Below are positions 23,267 through 31,864 of a stretch of DNA of 47,944 nt, piece after piece. The stretch is from an uncultured Bacteroidales bacterium (GTDB taxonomy: Bacteria; Bacteroidota; Bacteroidia; Bacteroidales; Bacteroidaceae), in NCBI GenBank assembly GCA_902779845.1, contig CACZCZ010000036.1, positions 1-47,944 on the forward strand, in the 5' to 3' direction. The position numbers and the translations under genes are program-made. Each line of letters opens with the position of its first letter. Positions within the stretch are counted from its first letter, which is position 1. Under the pieces are notes generated by a model. The model saw only the letters and a program-made list of their open reading frames with translations, searched no databases and had not been told where the DNA came from.

Positions 23267-24229
23267 ATGGTTCGCTTAGCAACTGTATCGCCCTGCTACA
23301 ACGAAGAGGAAGTGCTGGAGGAGTCCGCGCGGCGCCTCACCAAGCTCTTTGAGCAAATGATAGCCGAGGGCCTCATCACCCAAGACAGCCTCATGGTCTT
23401 CGTCAACGACGGCAGCCGCGACCACACCTGGGACATCATCCAGCGCTTGTACCACGAGAGCCCCTACGTCTGCGGCATCAACCTCAGCCGCAACCGCGGC
23501 CATCAGAACGCTATCATGGCCGGGATGATGACAGCTCGGCATTGGGCTGATGCCATCATCACCATTGATGCCGACCTGCAGGACGACCTCAACGCCATCC
23601 CCAAGATGGTGCGCGAATTCAGCAACGGCAACGACATCGTGTATGGCGTCAAGGTGTCGCGCACGGCCGACCCGTGGCTGAAGCGCTTCTCTGCCGAGGC
23701 ATTCTACCGTCTGCAGAGCCAGATGGGCGTGGAGAGCATCTTCAACCATGCCGACTTCCGTCTGCTCTCGCGTCGCGCCCTGGACCTGCTAGCAGAGTAC
23801 CCAGAACGCAACATCTACCTGCGCGGCATGATTCCCGCTCTGGGCCTGCCCTCAGCGACCGTTGACGACGTCCTCAGCGAGCGCACGGCCGGCACCTCGA
23901 AGTACAATCTCAGCCGTATGCTGGGCCTGGCGCTGGACGGCATCACCTCGTTCTCCATCCGGCCCATCTACCTCATCCTGAATCTCGGCATCATCTTCAT
24001 TGTCATCGCCTTTGCCATCGGTCTCTATGTCATCCGCGCCCTCATCGTGGGCACCGCTATGCCCGGTTGGTCGTCGCTGATGCTGAGCATCTGGCTCGTG
24101 GGCGGCTTCGTCCTCATCGGCATCGGCATCACCGGCATCTATATCGGCAAGATCTATCAGGAGGTGAAGCGGCGACCGCTCTACCACATCCAAGACATCC
24201 TCACCCACGCACATGAAGAAATGGATTGA
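23267..24229 (+). CDS. polyprenyl-phosphate glycosyltransferase, GtrB/ArnC-like (GT2)
   Basis: This 320-residue protein has a GT-A domain: SPCYNEEE (8-15), VFVNDGSRDHTW, IDADLQDDL (metal-binding DxD region, about 100-108) and ERNIYLRGM. Two C-terminal membrane helices follow (about 230-255 and 265-295). The family moves a sugar from a nucleotide donor to undecaprenyl phosphate. The gene overlaps the next one, a GtrA-containing fusion, by 17 nt. That is the classic GtrB-GtrA pairing, since the GtrA domain would flip the lipid-linked sugar that GT87-type enzymes then use outside. Confidence 0.9.
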   Translation: MVRLATVSPCYNEEEVLEESARRLTKLFEQMIAEGLITQDSLMVFVNDGSRDHTWDIIQRLYHESPYVCGINLSRNRGHQNAIMAGMMTARHWADAIITIDADLQDDLNAIPKMVREFSNGNDIVYGVKVSRTADPWLKRFSAEAFYRLQSQMGVESIFNHADFRLLSRRALDLLAEYPERNIYLRGMIPALGLPSATVDDVLSERTAGTSKYNLSRMLGLALDGITSFSIRPIYLILNLGIIFIVIAFAIGLYVIRALIVGTAMPGWSSLMLSIWLVGGFVLIGIGITGIYIGKIYQEVKRRPLYHIQDILTHAHEEMD

Positions 24230-25466
24230 ACGATACTTCCAGGAGCACCCCGAGCGGCTGGCCGACTTCTGGCGTCTCGTGCGCTTCGGCATCACGGGCG
24301 GCGTGTCGTCGCTCATCCACTACTGCACCTACTGCGTGGTTCTGATGTGGACGGGCGCAGCGAGGGCCTTCACCATCGGCTACCTCGTGGGGCTCGTATG
24401 CAACTACTTCCTCACCACATTCTTCACCTTCCAGCGCCACCCCTCGCGCGGCAACGCCCTGGGCTTCATCGGCAGCCACATCATCAACTACACGCTGGAG
24501 ATTCTGCTGTTGGAACTGTTCCTGTGGGTGGGCTTTGGCGAGCTGATAGCGCCCATTGCAGTGATGGTCATCGTGGTGCCCATCAACTTCTTGCTGTTGC
24601 GCTATGTCTTCATCCACGCCAAGAAACACATTCTCTTCGTGCACGACAAAGGACAGATGTGCAACAACATCATCCAGTACGGCCACGTCTATTCCTGGGC
24701 CCGCGAGCACAAGGCCTGTGTCTTCTCGCTGCGTTTTGCCTACAAATACAGGCACTTCCACATCTGCCGCACCGCAGGGCACAACATCTTCACCCACGCC
24801 GCGGTGAAGGCGCTCACCAAGCTGCATCTCATGCCCGTGGTGGAATTCAGGAACCTGAATGCCAGCGAGGAAGAGAAGGATGAAGCCCTGAACCGCTACC
24901 CTATCATGATGTTCACGGGATGGGAAATCCGCTTCTTCGACCTCTTCGAGAAGTATCTCTCCGACATACGCCGCCTCTTCGCGTTCTACGATTCCATCGA
25001 GCAACAGGCCACCCAGCTGCTGGCGCCCTACCGCCAGGATGACGACAACGTGCTGCTGGGCGTTCACATCCGTCGCGGCGACTACAACAGGCTCCTCGGC
25101 GGCAAATATTTCTATCAGGACGACGTCTTCATCGATGCCATCCGCCAGTTCCAGGCACTGCAGGCCGGGCGCCATGTGGTGGCTGTCGTCTGCGGCAATG
25201 TCCACCTCAACAAGCGTGCCTTCTGCCAAGCGCTGCCCGATGTCACGTTCGTCTTCCCCGACAGCGCCCCTGCCGACGACCTCTGCGCCCTCTCGCACTG
25301 CGGCTACCTCGTGGGGCCGCCCAGTTCCTACAGCCTCGTAGCCTCGATGTACCACGATGTGCCGCTGCATTTCATCACTGAGGCCCATCAGGCTTTCACG
25401 CTGGAGGACTTCCATCCCTTCCTGCATCAACTTCGCCAATTCGACAACTATTTCATTGCATCATGA
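24213..25466 (+). CDS. fusion of GtrA flippase-like domain and GT11-like fucosyltransferase domain
   Basis: Residues 18-137 are a GtrA domain with four membrane helices (LVRFGITGGVSSLIHY, then CNYFLTTFFTFQ, and a helix pair to 132), proposed to flip undecaprenyl-linked sugars. Residues about 140-417 are a soluble GT-B-like domain with VHIRRGDY at 285-291, the GDP-fucose-binding signature of alpha-1,2 and alpha-1,6 fucosyltransferases (GT11 and relatives). The order and the junction (VFIHAKKHILF) are continuous in one frame with no sign of sequence error. It overlaps the GtrB-like gene by 17 nt and the GT87 gene by 4 nt, so the three are translationally coupled. A flippase domain joined to a nucleotide-sugar enzyme is unusual. 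Confidence 0.8.
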   Translation: MKKWIERYFQEHPERLADFWRLVRFGITGGVSSLIHYCTYCVVLMWTGAARAFTIGYLVGLVCNYFLTTFFTFQRHPSRGNALGFIGSHIINYTLEILLLELFLWVGFGELIAPIAVMVIVVPINFLLLRYVFIHAKKHILFVHDKGQMCNNIIQYGHVYSWAREHKACVFSLRFAYKYRHFHICRTAGHNIFTHAAVKALTKLHLMPVVEFRNLNASEEEKDEALNRYPIMMFTGWEIRFFDLFEKYLSDIRRLFAFYDSIEQQATQLLAPYRQDDDNVLLGVHIRRGDYNRLLGGKYFYQDDVFIDAIRQFQALQAGRHVVAVVCGNVHLNKRAFCQALPDVTFVFPDSAPADDLCALSHCGYLVGPPSSYSLVASMYHDVPLHFITEAHQAFTLEDFHPFLHQLRQFDNYFIAS

Positions 25467-26668
25467 TGAGCGTTTCCGCCATACGCCGCTTCTTCAGCCA
25501 TCCATTCTTCAGCGACCGTCGCACGCTGTTGGGGCTGTGGTTGCTGCTGCCTGTGGCGGCTGCGTTGGTCAAGATCACGAAGCACCACAACAACTTCCTC
25601 ATCTTCCGAGGGGTCTTCCGCCACACGCTGCAGCAGACCTCGCTCTACGCCCCCTACCCCGACGAATACTTCGACACGAACCACTACGGTCCCTTCTTCA
25701 GCCTCATCATAGCCCCCTTCACCGCACTACCCGAATGGTTCGGGCTGCTGGCTTGGCTGGTGGCGCTGTCAATGTTGCTGTATGTGGCCATCCGCCAGCT
25801 TCCCGTTCGCGACGGGGTGCAGACGGCAACACTGTGGTTCTGCGCTCACGAGCTACTCACGGCACTGCTGATGGCGCAGTTCAACATCGCCACCGTGGCA
25901 GGCATCGTGCTCACCTTCGTCTGCCTGCAGCGCGAGCGTGACTTCTGGGCCGCATTCTGGCTGATGCTGGGCACCTTCGTGAAGCTCTACGGCATCGTGG
26001 GGCTGGCTTTCTTCTTCTTCTCCAAGCACAAAGGACGTTTCATCGCCTCGCTCCTGTTCTGGGCTCTCGTGATGTTCGCAGCCCCCATGCTCATCAGCAG
26101 CCCTGAATACATCATCAGCCAGTATGGCGAGTGGTACCAGAGCCTCACCGCCAAAAATGCAGAGAACATCTTTGCCGGCGGACAGAACATCTCGCTGCTG
26201 GGAATGGTGAGAAAGATATCCGGCTGTGCCACGTACAGCGACCTCTGGCTTATCGTGCCCGGAATGGTGCTGATGGCTCTGCCCTACCTGCGGTGGCGGC
26301 AGTTCCAGCACCTACCCTTCCGTCTGGCCATCGTGGCCTCGGTGCTCATGTTCACCGTTCTCTTCAGCACCGGCAGCGAATCCAGCACCTATATCATCGC
26401 CTTTGTGGGCGTGGCACTATGGTACTGGACAGCGCCATGGCAGCGTTCGCGCTGGGACATCGCCCTGATGGTCTTCGCCTTCATCCTCACCTCGATGTCG
26501 CCCTCCGACCTCTTCCCGACCTACATCCGCAAGACATGGGTCGTTCCCTATGCCCTGAAAGCCCTCCCCATCGTCCTCATCTGGTTCCGTCTCACCTGGG
26601 AGCTTCTACGAAGAGACTACGGGGAGGGACTCGCGAGCGAGGAGTTTAAGGAGGTGGAAGATTCATGA
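25463..26668 (+). CDS. GT87-type (DUF2029) polytopic glycosyltransferase, paralogue
   Basis: This 401-residue membrane protein is similar along its whole length to the GT87 protein encoded at 21045-22244 (shared: HYGPxFxxxIAPFxALP; KLYGIxGLAFFFF; LISSPEYI/VV.QY..WY.SLTxKNAxN; ISLLGMVRKxxxCATYSDLWLxVPG). It would transfer a sugar from a polyprenyl carrier outside the membrane. ATGA overlap with the preceding stop indicates coupling; a second ATG at 25466 is also possible. The last codons (EDS) and stop arise from a GATTCATGATTCAAG repeat that continues downstream. Confidence 0.82.
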   Translation: MMSVSAIRRFFSHPFFSDRRTLLGLWLLLPVAAALVKITKHHNNFLIFRGVFRHTLQQTSLYAPYPDEYFDTNHYGPFFSLIIAPFTALPEWFGLLAWLVALSMLLYVAIRQLPVRDGVQTATLWFCAHELLTALLMAQFNIATVAGIVLTFVCLQRERDFWAAFWLMLGTFVKLYGIVGLAFFFFSKHKGRFIASLLFWALVMFAAPMLISSPEYIISQYGEWYQSLTAKNAENIFAGGQNISLLGMVRKISGCATYSDLWLIVPGMVLMALPYLRWRQFQHLPFRLAIVASVLMFTVLFSTGSESSTYIIAFVGVALWYWTAPWQRSRWDIALMVFAFILTSMSPSDLFPTYIRKTWVVPYALKALPIVLIWFRLTWELLRRDYGEGLASEEFKEVEDS

Positions 26669-26757
26669 TTCAAGATTCAAGATTCAAGATTTAAGTTTAA
26701 GAGTTTAAGAGTTTAAGAGTTTAAGAAGTTTAAGAGTTTAAGAAGTTCAAGCTAATA
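26663..26757 (+). repeat. GATTCAA and GTTTAAGA tandem repeats
   Basis: Copies of GATTCAAGATTCAAG are followed by six or seven GTTTAAGA(A) units. They begin at the GT87 stop codon and fill most of the spacer before the ABC exporter gene. Confidence 0.8.
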
Positions 26758-26787
26758 TTCATTTTTCACTTTTCATCCTGACCTAAT

Positions 26788-28614
26788 ATGCTGAAGCAGT
26801 TCCTTTCTATCATGGCACGCTACCTGAAGCCCTACCGCAAGTACCTGGGCTGGTCCGTTGTGCTCAACTTTCTCTCGCAATGGATGAACGTGTTCTCGTT
26901 CATGGTCCTCATCCCCATCCTGAACATCCTGTTCAAGATTGACCAGGCCACCTATACCTACCAGCCTTTCAAGTGGAACAAGGATGTGATCATCAACAAC
27001 GCCTACGCGTGGATTCAGGAGCTCATGGTCTCCCACGGTGCCTTCCTCACGCTGGTGCTCATGGGCATTGCCCTGATCATCATGACGGGCTTGAAGACAC
27101 TCGGCTACTTCGCCTCCTCAGCCATCATGGTACCCCTGCGCACAGGCGTCGTTCGCGACATCCGTGTACAGGTATATGAGAAGGTGCTGAAGCTGCCGCT
27201 GAGCTTCTTCTCAGAGGAACGCAAGGGTGACATCATCGCCCGTATGTCTGCCGACGTACAAGTGGTTGAGAGCTCCATCACCAGTTCCATTGACATGCTC
27301 ATCCGTCAGCCCATCGCCATTCTCGTCTGCTTCTTCACCCTCTTCGCCACCAGTTGGCAGCTGACGGTCTTCGTCATCGTCGTAGCACCCTTGGCAGGCT
27401 GGATCATGGGTGTCGTCAGCCGCAAGCTGAAGAGCCAGTCCTCTGCCGTGCAGGGCCAGTGGGGCGACATCATCGCACAGCTGGACGAGACGCTGGGCGG
27501 CCTGCGTATCATCAAAGCCTTCATCGCCGAGTCGAAGATGCTGAAGCGCTTCACCTTCGTCAACGATGAGTTCCGACGTGGCATGAACGCGATGGTCATC
27601 CGCCAGAATGCCGCCCACCCCATGTCGGAGTTCCTGGGCACCATCATCATCGTCATCGTGCTGTGGTTCGGCGGTTTCCTCATCCTCAGCGAGAGCAACC
27701 TCATCGACGCCTCCACCTTCATCTTCTACATGGTCATCCTCTACAGCGTCATCAACCCGCTGAAGGAGCTCTCGAAGGCCACCTATCAGATCCCCCTCGG
27801 CCTCGCCTCCATGGATCGTATCGACTTCATCCTCAAGGCCGAGAACCCTATCCGTGAGCCCGAGAACCCGCAGCCGCTGCCAGCCTTCGAGAAGGAGGTG
27901 GAGCTGCGTGACGTCAGCTTCAGCTACATCGAGGGGCGCCCCGTGCTCAAGCACATCAACCTCGTCGTGCCCAAGGGCAAGACCATCGCCCTCGTGGGAC
28001 AGTCCGGCTCCGGCAAGAGCACCCTCGTGGACCTCGTGCCGCGCTACCATGATGTCAAGGAGGGCGAAGTACTCATCGACGGCAAGAACATCAAGGGCGT
28101 GCGCATCTCCGAGCTACGCGCCCTCATCGGCAACGTCAACCAGGAGGCCATCCTCTTCAATGACACCTTCTACAACAACATCACCTTCGGCGTAGATAAC
28201 GCCACGATGGAGCAGGTCATCGAGGCCGCTAAGATTGCCAATGCCCACGACTTCATCATGGAGAGCGAGAATGGCTACGACACGATGATCGGCGACCGTG
28301 GCGGCCGTCTCTCGGGAGGCCAGCGCCAGCGCGTCAGCATCGCCCGTGCCATCCTCAAGAACCCGCCCATCCTCATCCTCGACGAAGCCACCTCGGCCCT
28401 CGACACCGAGAGCGAGCGTCTGGTGCAGGAGGCCCTGGAGCGACTGATGAAGAGCCGCACCACCATCGCCATCGCCCACCGTCTCTCCACCATCAAGAAT
28501 GCCGACGAGATTTACGTCCTCTACGAAGGTGAGATCGTGGAGCGCGGACAGCACGAAGAGCTCATCGCCAAGAACGGCTACTACAAACGCCTCTACGACA
28601 TGCAGCAGCTATAA
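26788..28614 (+). CDS. ABC exporter, MsbA-like (fused membrane and ATPase domains)
   Basis: This 608-residue half-transporter has six membrane helices in residues about 15-345 and an ATPase domain from about 370. Walker A GQSGSGKST lies near 404-412, signature LSGGQRQR near 509 and Walker B ILILDEATSA near 528, followed by the switch histidine in AIAHRLST. Homologues export lipid A, lipid-linked glycans or peptides. Its place at the end of the glycan genes suggests a glycolipid substrate. The convergent GH43 gene ends only 2 bp after its stop, leaving no room for a separate terminator. Confidence 0.92.
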   Translation: MLKQFLSIMARYLKPYRKYLGWSVVLNFLSQWMNVFSFMVLIPILNILFKIDQATYTYQPFKWNKDVIINNAYAWIQELMVSHGAFLTLVLMGIALIIMTGLKTLGYFASSAIMVPLRTGVVRDIRVQVYEKVLKLPLSFFSEERKGDIIARMSADVQVVESSITSSIDMLIRQPIAILVCFFTLFATSWQLTVFVIVVAPLAGWIMGVVSRKLKSQSSAVQGQWGDIIAQLDETLGGLRIIKAFIAESKMLKRFTFVNDEFRRGMNAMVIRQNAAHPMSEFLGTIIIVIVLWFGGFLILSESNLIDASTFIFYMVILYSVINPLKELSKATYQIPLGLASMDRIDFILKAENPIREPENPQPLPAFEKEVELRDVSFSYIEGRPVLKHINLVVPKGKTIALVGQSGSGKSTLVDLVPRYHDVKEGEVLIDGKNIKGVRISELRALIGNVNQEAILFNDTFYNNITFGVDNATMEQVIEAAKIANAHDFIMESENGYDTMIGDRGGRLSGGQRQRVSIARAILKNPPILILDEATSALDTESERLVQEALERLMKSRTTIAIAHRLSTIKNADEIYVLYEGEIVERGQHEELIAKNGYYKRLYDMQQL

Positions 28615-28616
28615 GT

Positions 28617-31526
28617 TTACTTCACCAACACCTTGCGGCCGTTGATAATGTACAGGCCGCGTGGCAGAGTTCCATGTGACGAAGTACGATGTACGATTCT
28701 GCCACTGAGGTCGTACACGGTGCCGTCCCATTCTTCACTTTTCACTCTTTCATTTTTCACTTCTTCGATGCCTACGGCCTCCGGCGAGAAGTCATAGACA
28801 CGGTTGACAAGGCTGTTGAGCCCCTTCACTTCGTTCTGTGCAAGGGCACGGTCGTAGATGAAAAGGTCATCGAAGCGGGCGGCAGCAGAGCCGTTGGCGG
28901 CATCGCCATGTCCCAGCTGGAAGTAGCCAGCGGCGCTGGCCATCGACGTCACATGCGTGTAGTCAAAGAGCTTGGCAGCAGCGGCCGCCGTGCTGGCCGT
29001 GCCGGCTGTAGAGGTAAAGGACTTGTGTGCCTTTCGCGTGCCATCGACATACAGCGTAACACCATCGGTGGCCGACACGGTGACGACGACGAATGTCCAT
29101 TGTCCGGCGGGGATGTAGTTGGTGGGATTGCTGCCGCTGGCGTTCAACTGGTTGATGTCGAAGCTGTTGGTACCATCCTCGAAATGCAAGCTTCCATTGG
29201 CCGTCAGGAACAGGCGCTTGGAGACGGACGTCATATAGGCCACGTTGTCTGTCAAGCCCCAGAGCGTGCCTGTGAGGTCAGCAGCATCCTCGCGGAACAC
29301 CCATACGCCGATGGTAAAGCCATCCAGACTCTCAGCATCCTTCAGCGGGTTGACGCAGCGGGTGTAGCTATTCTTCTTCACGTCGCTGGCAGCGTTCCTC
29401 ACCACCTGGCCGTAGCGGTTCGGTTCATCCACCTGTACAGCGGCAATCCCCTGGCCCTGTTTCGTGAATACAGCAGCCTGCTGTGTGTTGTAGAGGTTCT
29501 TGGGGCTTTTGCCTTCAAAGTCGTAGTAAGCGACGATGTCCTGCAGCGTCGTCTCGGGCACATCGGCAGCCTTGGCGGCTGTGACATTGAAGTTCTGTAC
29601 ATAGGCGTAACTGCCTGCCTGGATGCGGCAGGTGAGTTGCACCTTCACAGCTTCTTCACCGGGATTGTAACGTCCGTCAGCCGAGATGATGTCGGGATGT
29701 GAGCTCTCCCACTCGATGGTGGCACCATAGGATTCTTCGCGCGCCAGTGGCAGGTTCTTGCTGACCGACTGGTTGTTCTTCACGGGCATCGTGTAGTTCT
29801 TGTAGGCACTGGCGATAGCGCTCTGCGGCTCCATCTTGTAGGCCCAGAGGCTCACGCCTGAACTGGCTGTTGCTGTGATGCCGACGGCCTTGAGTTTGTA
29901 GCCATCCACCTGCTGCTGCACCACCACGCCCTTGTAGCTGACGCCACCCACCCTGAGGGTGATGCGAGCCGTGCCGTCGGTCATGGTCCATGAGCCGCTG
30001 AGGGCGCCGCTGACACTGCCGTTGTCGTTCAGCGTCAGCTGAATGGGCGTCACCTCCTCGAAGTTGGCATGGTCCATCTTGTACTTATGGATGAGCACGT
30101 CGTAAGTGCCGGGGATTTCGTCCTGGCTATAACGACAACCGGTAGCCAGTGAAGCATCCGTGTCCGTCTCGCCATCGTATTCGAAAGGCGCCGCGCAGAA
30201 CCAGCCGTCCTCGTTGAGGAAGAGCTGGTGGACGCGGACAGAGTGGAAGCCGCGGTCGGGCATTCCGTCGTTGAACTTGGTGTGATAGATGACAAAGGCG
30301 CGACCCTGGTCGTCCACGGTGACGCTGTTGTGTCCCTGTGCACACTCGCCCACGGTCTGGAAACCCCAGCCGTTATAGGCGCCGAGGAGCTTCATGCCGC
30401 CGTTGGTGTTGGCGTTAGGGCCGTAGTTGTTCCATCCGCGGTCGTGGTAGCAGGCATCGTGGTTGGTGGCATCGAGATAGACGCCGTCGGGCGTGGCAGA
30501 GCGGAACGTTCGCATCTCATAGCCTCCGTCGGGAGCAAAGCCGCCATAGGAGATGAAGAGGTAGTAGTACTGACCGATATGCTTGATGTAGGCACCTTCG
30601 CCGCTCGACCAGTAGCCGCCGGCGATGCGCTTGCCGAAGTAGGGGTCAGAGAGGGCACGCCCGCTGTTGTCGTTCTCGATGGGATAGGTGACGGTGTAGT
30701 CACGCAGGCCGGTCTCTTTATCGAGCTTGATGATGAAGATGCCGCCGAACCAGGAGCCATAGACCATCCACAGCTGCCCGTCTTCATCGAAGAATACGCA
30801 GGGGTCAATGTCGTTGGTCCAATACTGCGGCCAGTTGTCGCCTCTGTTGTAGCGGTCCGGCAGCTGGCTTTGTGTGCCGATAGCCACCTCGAGGTCGGTT
30901 CTCTTCCAGTTGAGTTCGGGAGTCGTGGTATTGCGGAAGCCGGAGTAGTGGACAGGGCCCTGATAAACGTAGGGACCCATGATGTCGTCGGCCGTGAGCA
31001 GCACGATGACCGAGTGCCAGTAGTCACCATTGATGCTCTGGTACATACACCATTTCTGCATCGTGGGGTTATAGATGAGGTCCGGTGCCCACATATTCCC
31101 CGCCAGATTCCAGTCTGCCTGGTCAGCGTGAGCCCATTCCGCAGCGTCGAAATTGCCGAAAGGCACCTCCGTCACCACGTTGTTGACCAGCGCGCGCACG
31201 GTCTTCGTCTGGTTCGTGGCGAAAGCTTCTGCGAAGTTGCATTTCACCACTGCACCCTGTTCATTGACCTTGCCGAAGATGGCATCGCCGTTGAGGCCGC
31301 TCCAGTTTTGCATGTGGTCGGTACTGCGGGCGAATCCGCGCATGGTGCCCACGAGGTAGTAGTTGTCGCCCGTCGTGTGAACGATGCTGGGGTCATGGAC
31401 GCTGACGCGGCCGCGGTTGACAGTCGTATAGAGGGCGTTGATTTCAGAGAGTGTCACAGGCGTTAGTTCCTGTGCCCAAGCCGTGGTAGCGAATAGCGCT
31501 GTGGCGGCAAAAAAAGTACGTAGCAT
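28617..31526 (-). CDS. secreted GH43 arabinanase-like protein with LamG domain
   Basis: This 969-residue protein has a signal peptide (residues 1-about 19, ATTAWAQ). The GH43 five-bladed propeller is shown by VHDPSIV (catalytic base Asp near 45), WAPDLIYN, DIDPCVFFDEDG, EGAYIKHIGQYYYLFISYGG and GHNSV (to about 440). An arabinanase-type beta domain follows, then an Ig-like aBig domain (IEWESSHPDIISADG), a LamG-type fold (about 690-900) and the sorting tail GLYIINGRKVLVK. It probably cleaves alpha-1,5-arabinan side chains of pectin, complementing the PL11 lyase. Start: ATG 31526 is 8 nt after AAGGA; ATG 31532 is the alternative. VKNERVKSE near the tail is encoded by an intruding simple repeat. 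Confidence 0.85.
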   Translation of the reverse strand: MLRTFFAATALFATTAWAQELTPVTLSEINALYTTVNRGRVSVHDPSIVHTTGDNYYLVGTMRGFARSTDHMQNWSGLNGDAIFGKVNEQGAVVKCNFAEAFATNQTKTVRALVNNVVTEVPFGNFDAAEWAHADQADWNLAGNMWAPDLIYNPTMQKWCMYQSINGDYWHSVIVLLTADDIMGPYVYQGPVHYSGFRNTTTPELNWKRTDLEVAIGTQSQLPDRYNRGDNWPQYWTNDIDPCVFFDEDGQLWMVYGSWFGGIFIIKLDKETGLRDYTVTYPIENDNSGRALSDPYFGKRIAGGYWSSGEGAYIKHIGQYYYLFISYGGFAPDGGYEMRTFRSATPDGVYLDATNHDACYHDRGWNNYGPNANTNGGMKLLGAYNGWGFQTVGECAQGHNSVTVDDQGRAFVIYHTKFNDGMPDRGFHSVRVHQLFLNEDGWFCAAPFEYDGETDTDASLATGCRYSQDEIPGTYDVLIHKYKMDHANFEEVTPIQLTLNDNGSVSGALSGSWTMTDGTARITLRVGGVSYKGVVVQQQVDGYKLKAVGITATASSGVSLWAYKMEPQSAIASAYKNYTMPVKNNQSVSKNLPLAREESYGATIEWESSHPDIISADGRYNPGEEAVKVQLTCRIQAGSYAYVQNFNVTAAKAADVPETTLQDIVAYYDFEGKSPKNLYNTQQAAVFTKQGQGIAAVQVDEPNRYGQVVRNAASDVKKNSYTRCVNPLKDAESLDGFTIGVWVFREDAADLTGTLWGLTDNVAYMTSVSKRLFLTANGSLHFEDGTNSFDINQLNASGSNPTNYIPAGQWTFVVVTVSATDGVTLYVDGTRKAHKSFTSTAGTASTAAAAAKLFDYTHVTSMASAAGYFQLGHGDAANGSAAARFDDLFIYDRALAQNEVKGLNSLVNRVYDFSPEAVGIEEVKNERVKSEEWDGTVYDLSGRIVHRTSSHGTLPRGLYIINGRKVLVK
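28734..28761 (-). repeat. 28-bp simple repeat inside the GH43 coding region
   Basis: It is identical in inverted orientation to 23134-23161. It encodes VKNERVKSE in frame between the LamG region and the sorting tail. Confidence 0.85.
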
Positions 31527-31551
31527 AGTCATTTTCCTTCGTATTTGTGGC

Positions 31552-31559
31552 CAAAGGTA
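31552..31559 (-). promoter_or_regulatory. -7 promoter element of the GH43 gene
   Basis: TACCTTTG on minus, 20-26 bp before the start codons at 31532 and 31526. The rest of 31533-31864 holds only repeats. Confidence 0.55.
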
Positions 31560-31724
31560 GGCTTTTTTGATGACTTTCCTTAACAAAAGAGCCTGTTTTA
31601 ACGTGTTTTAATATAAATAAGGTGTAAGGATTTGGTCTTTTCAGCGGAAAACCCTTCCTTTGCACCCGCAAAAACGCTTCGGCGTTAAACCTTCTGAAGA
31701 CGGAGGGGTCATAAAAGTGAAAAA

Positions 31725-31862
31725 ACAGCCTCACCCCCGACCCCTCTCCAAAAGGCGAGGGGAGAATAAAAGTTAAAAGTGAAAAATAGAAAATAAGAGA
31801 ATAAAGAAAAGCGAGAGATCGCAAACTGTAAAATTGTAAAATCGTAAAATTGTCAAATCAAC
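31725..31862 (+). repeat. dispersed intergenic repeats
   Basis: 31729-31763 carries a CACCCCCGACCCCTCTCC / GGCGAGGGGAG hairpin-forming repeat. It is followed by AAAAGTGAAAAATAGAAAAT-type and TGTAAAATTGTAAAAT-type simple repeats that run up to the OmpA gene. Confidence 0.6.
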
Positions 31863-31864
31863 CT

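Noticed and set aside
23267-24229. Dolichol-phosphate mannose synthase or ArnC by name
   Set aside because: The fold and the two C-terminal helices fit the whole GtrB/ArnC group; the sugar cannot be told from sequence, so no gene symbol was given.
24201-25439. 412-codon open frame on the minus strand
   Set aside because: It is antisense to the GtrA-GT11 fusion, which has clear domains.
30228-31466. 412-codon open frame on the plus strand
   Set aside because: It is antisense to the GH43 gene, whose catalytic motifs are all on the minus strand.
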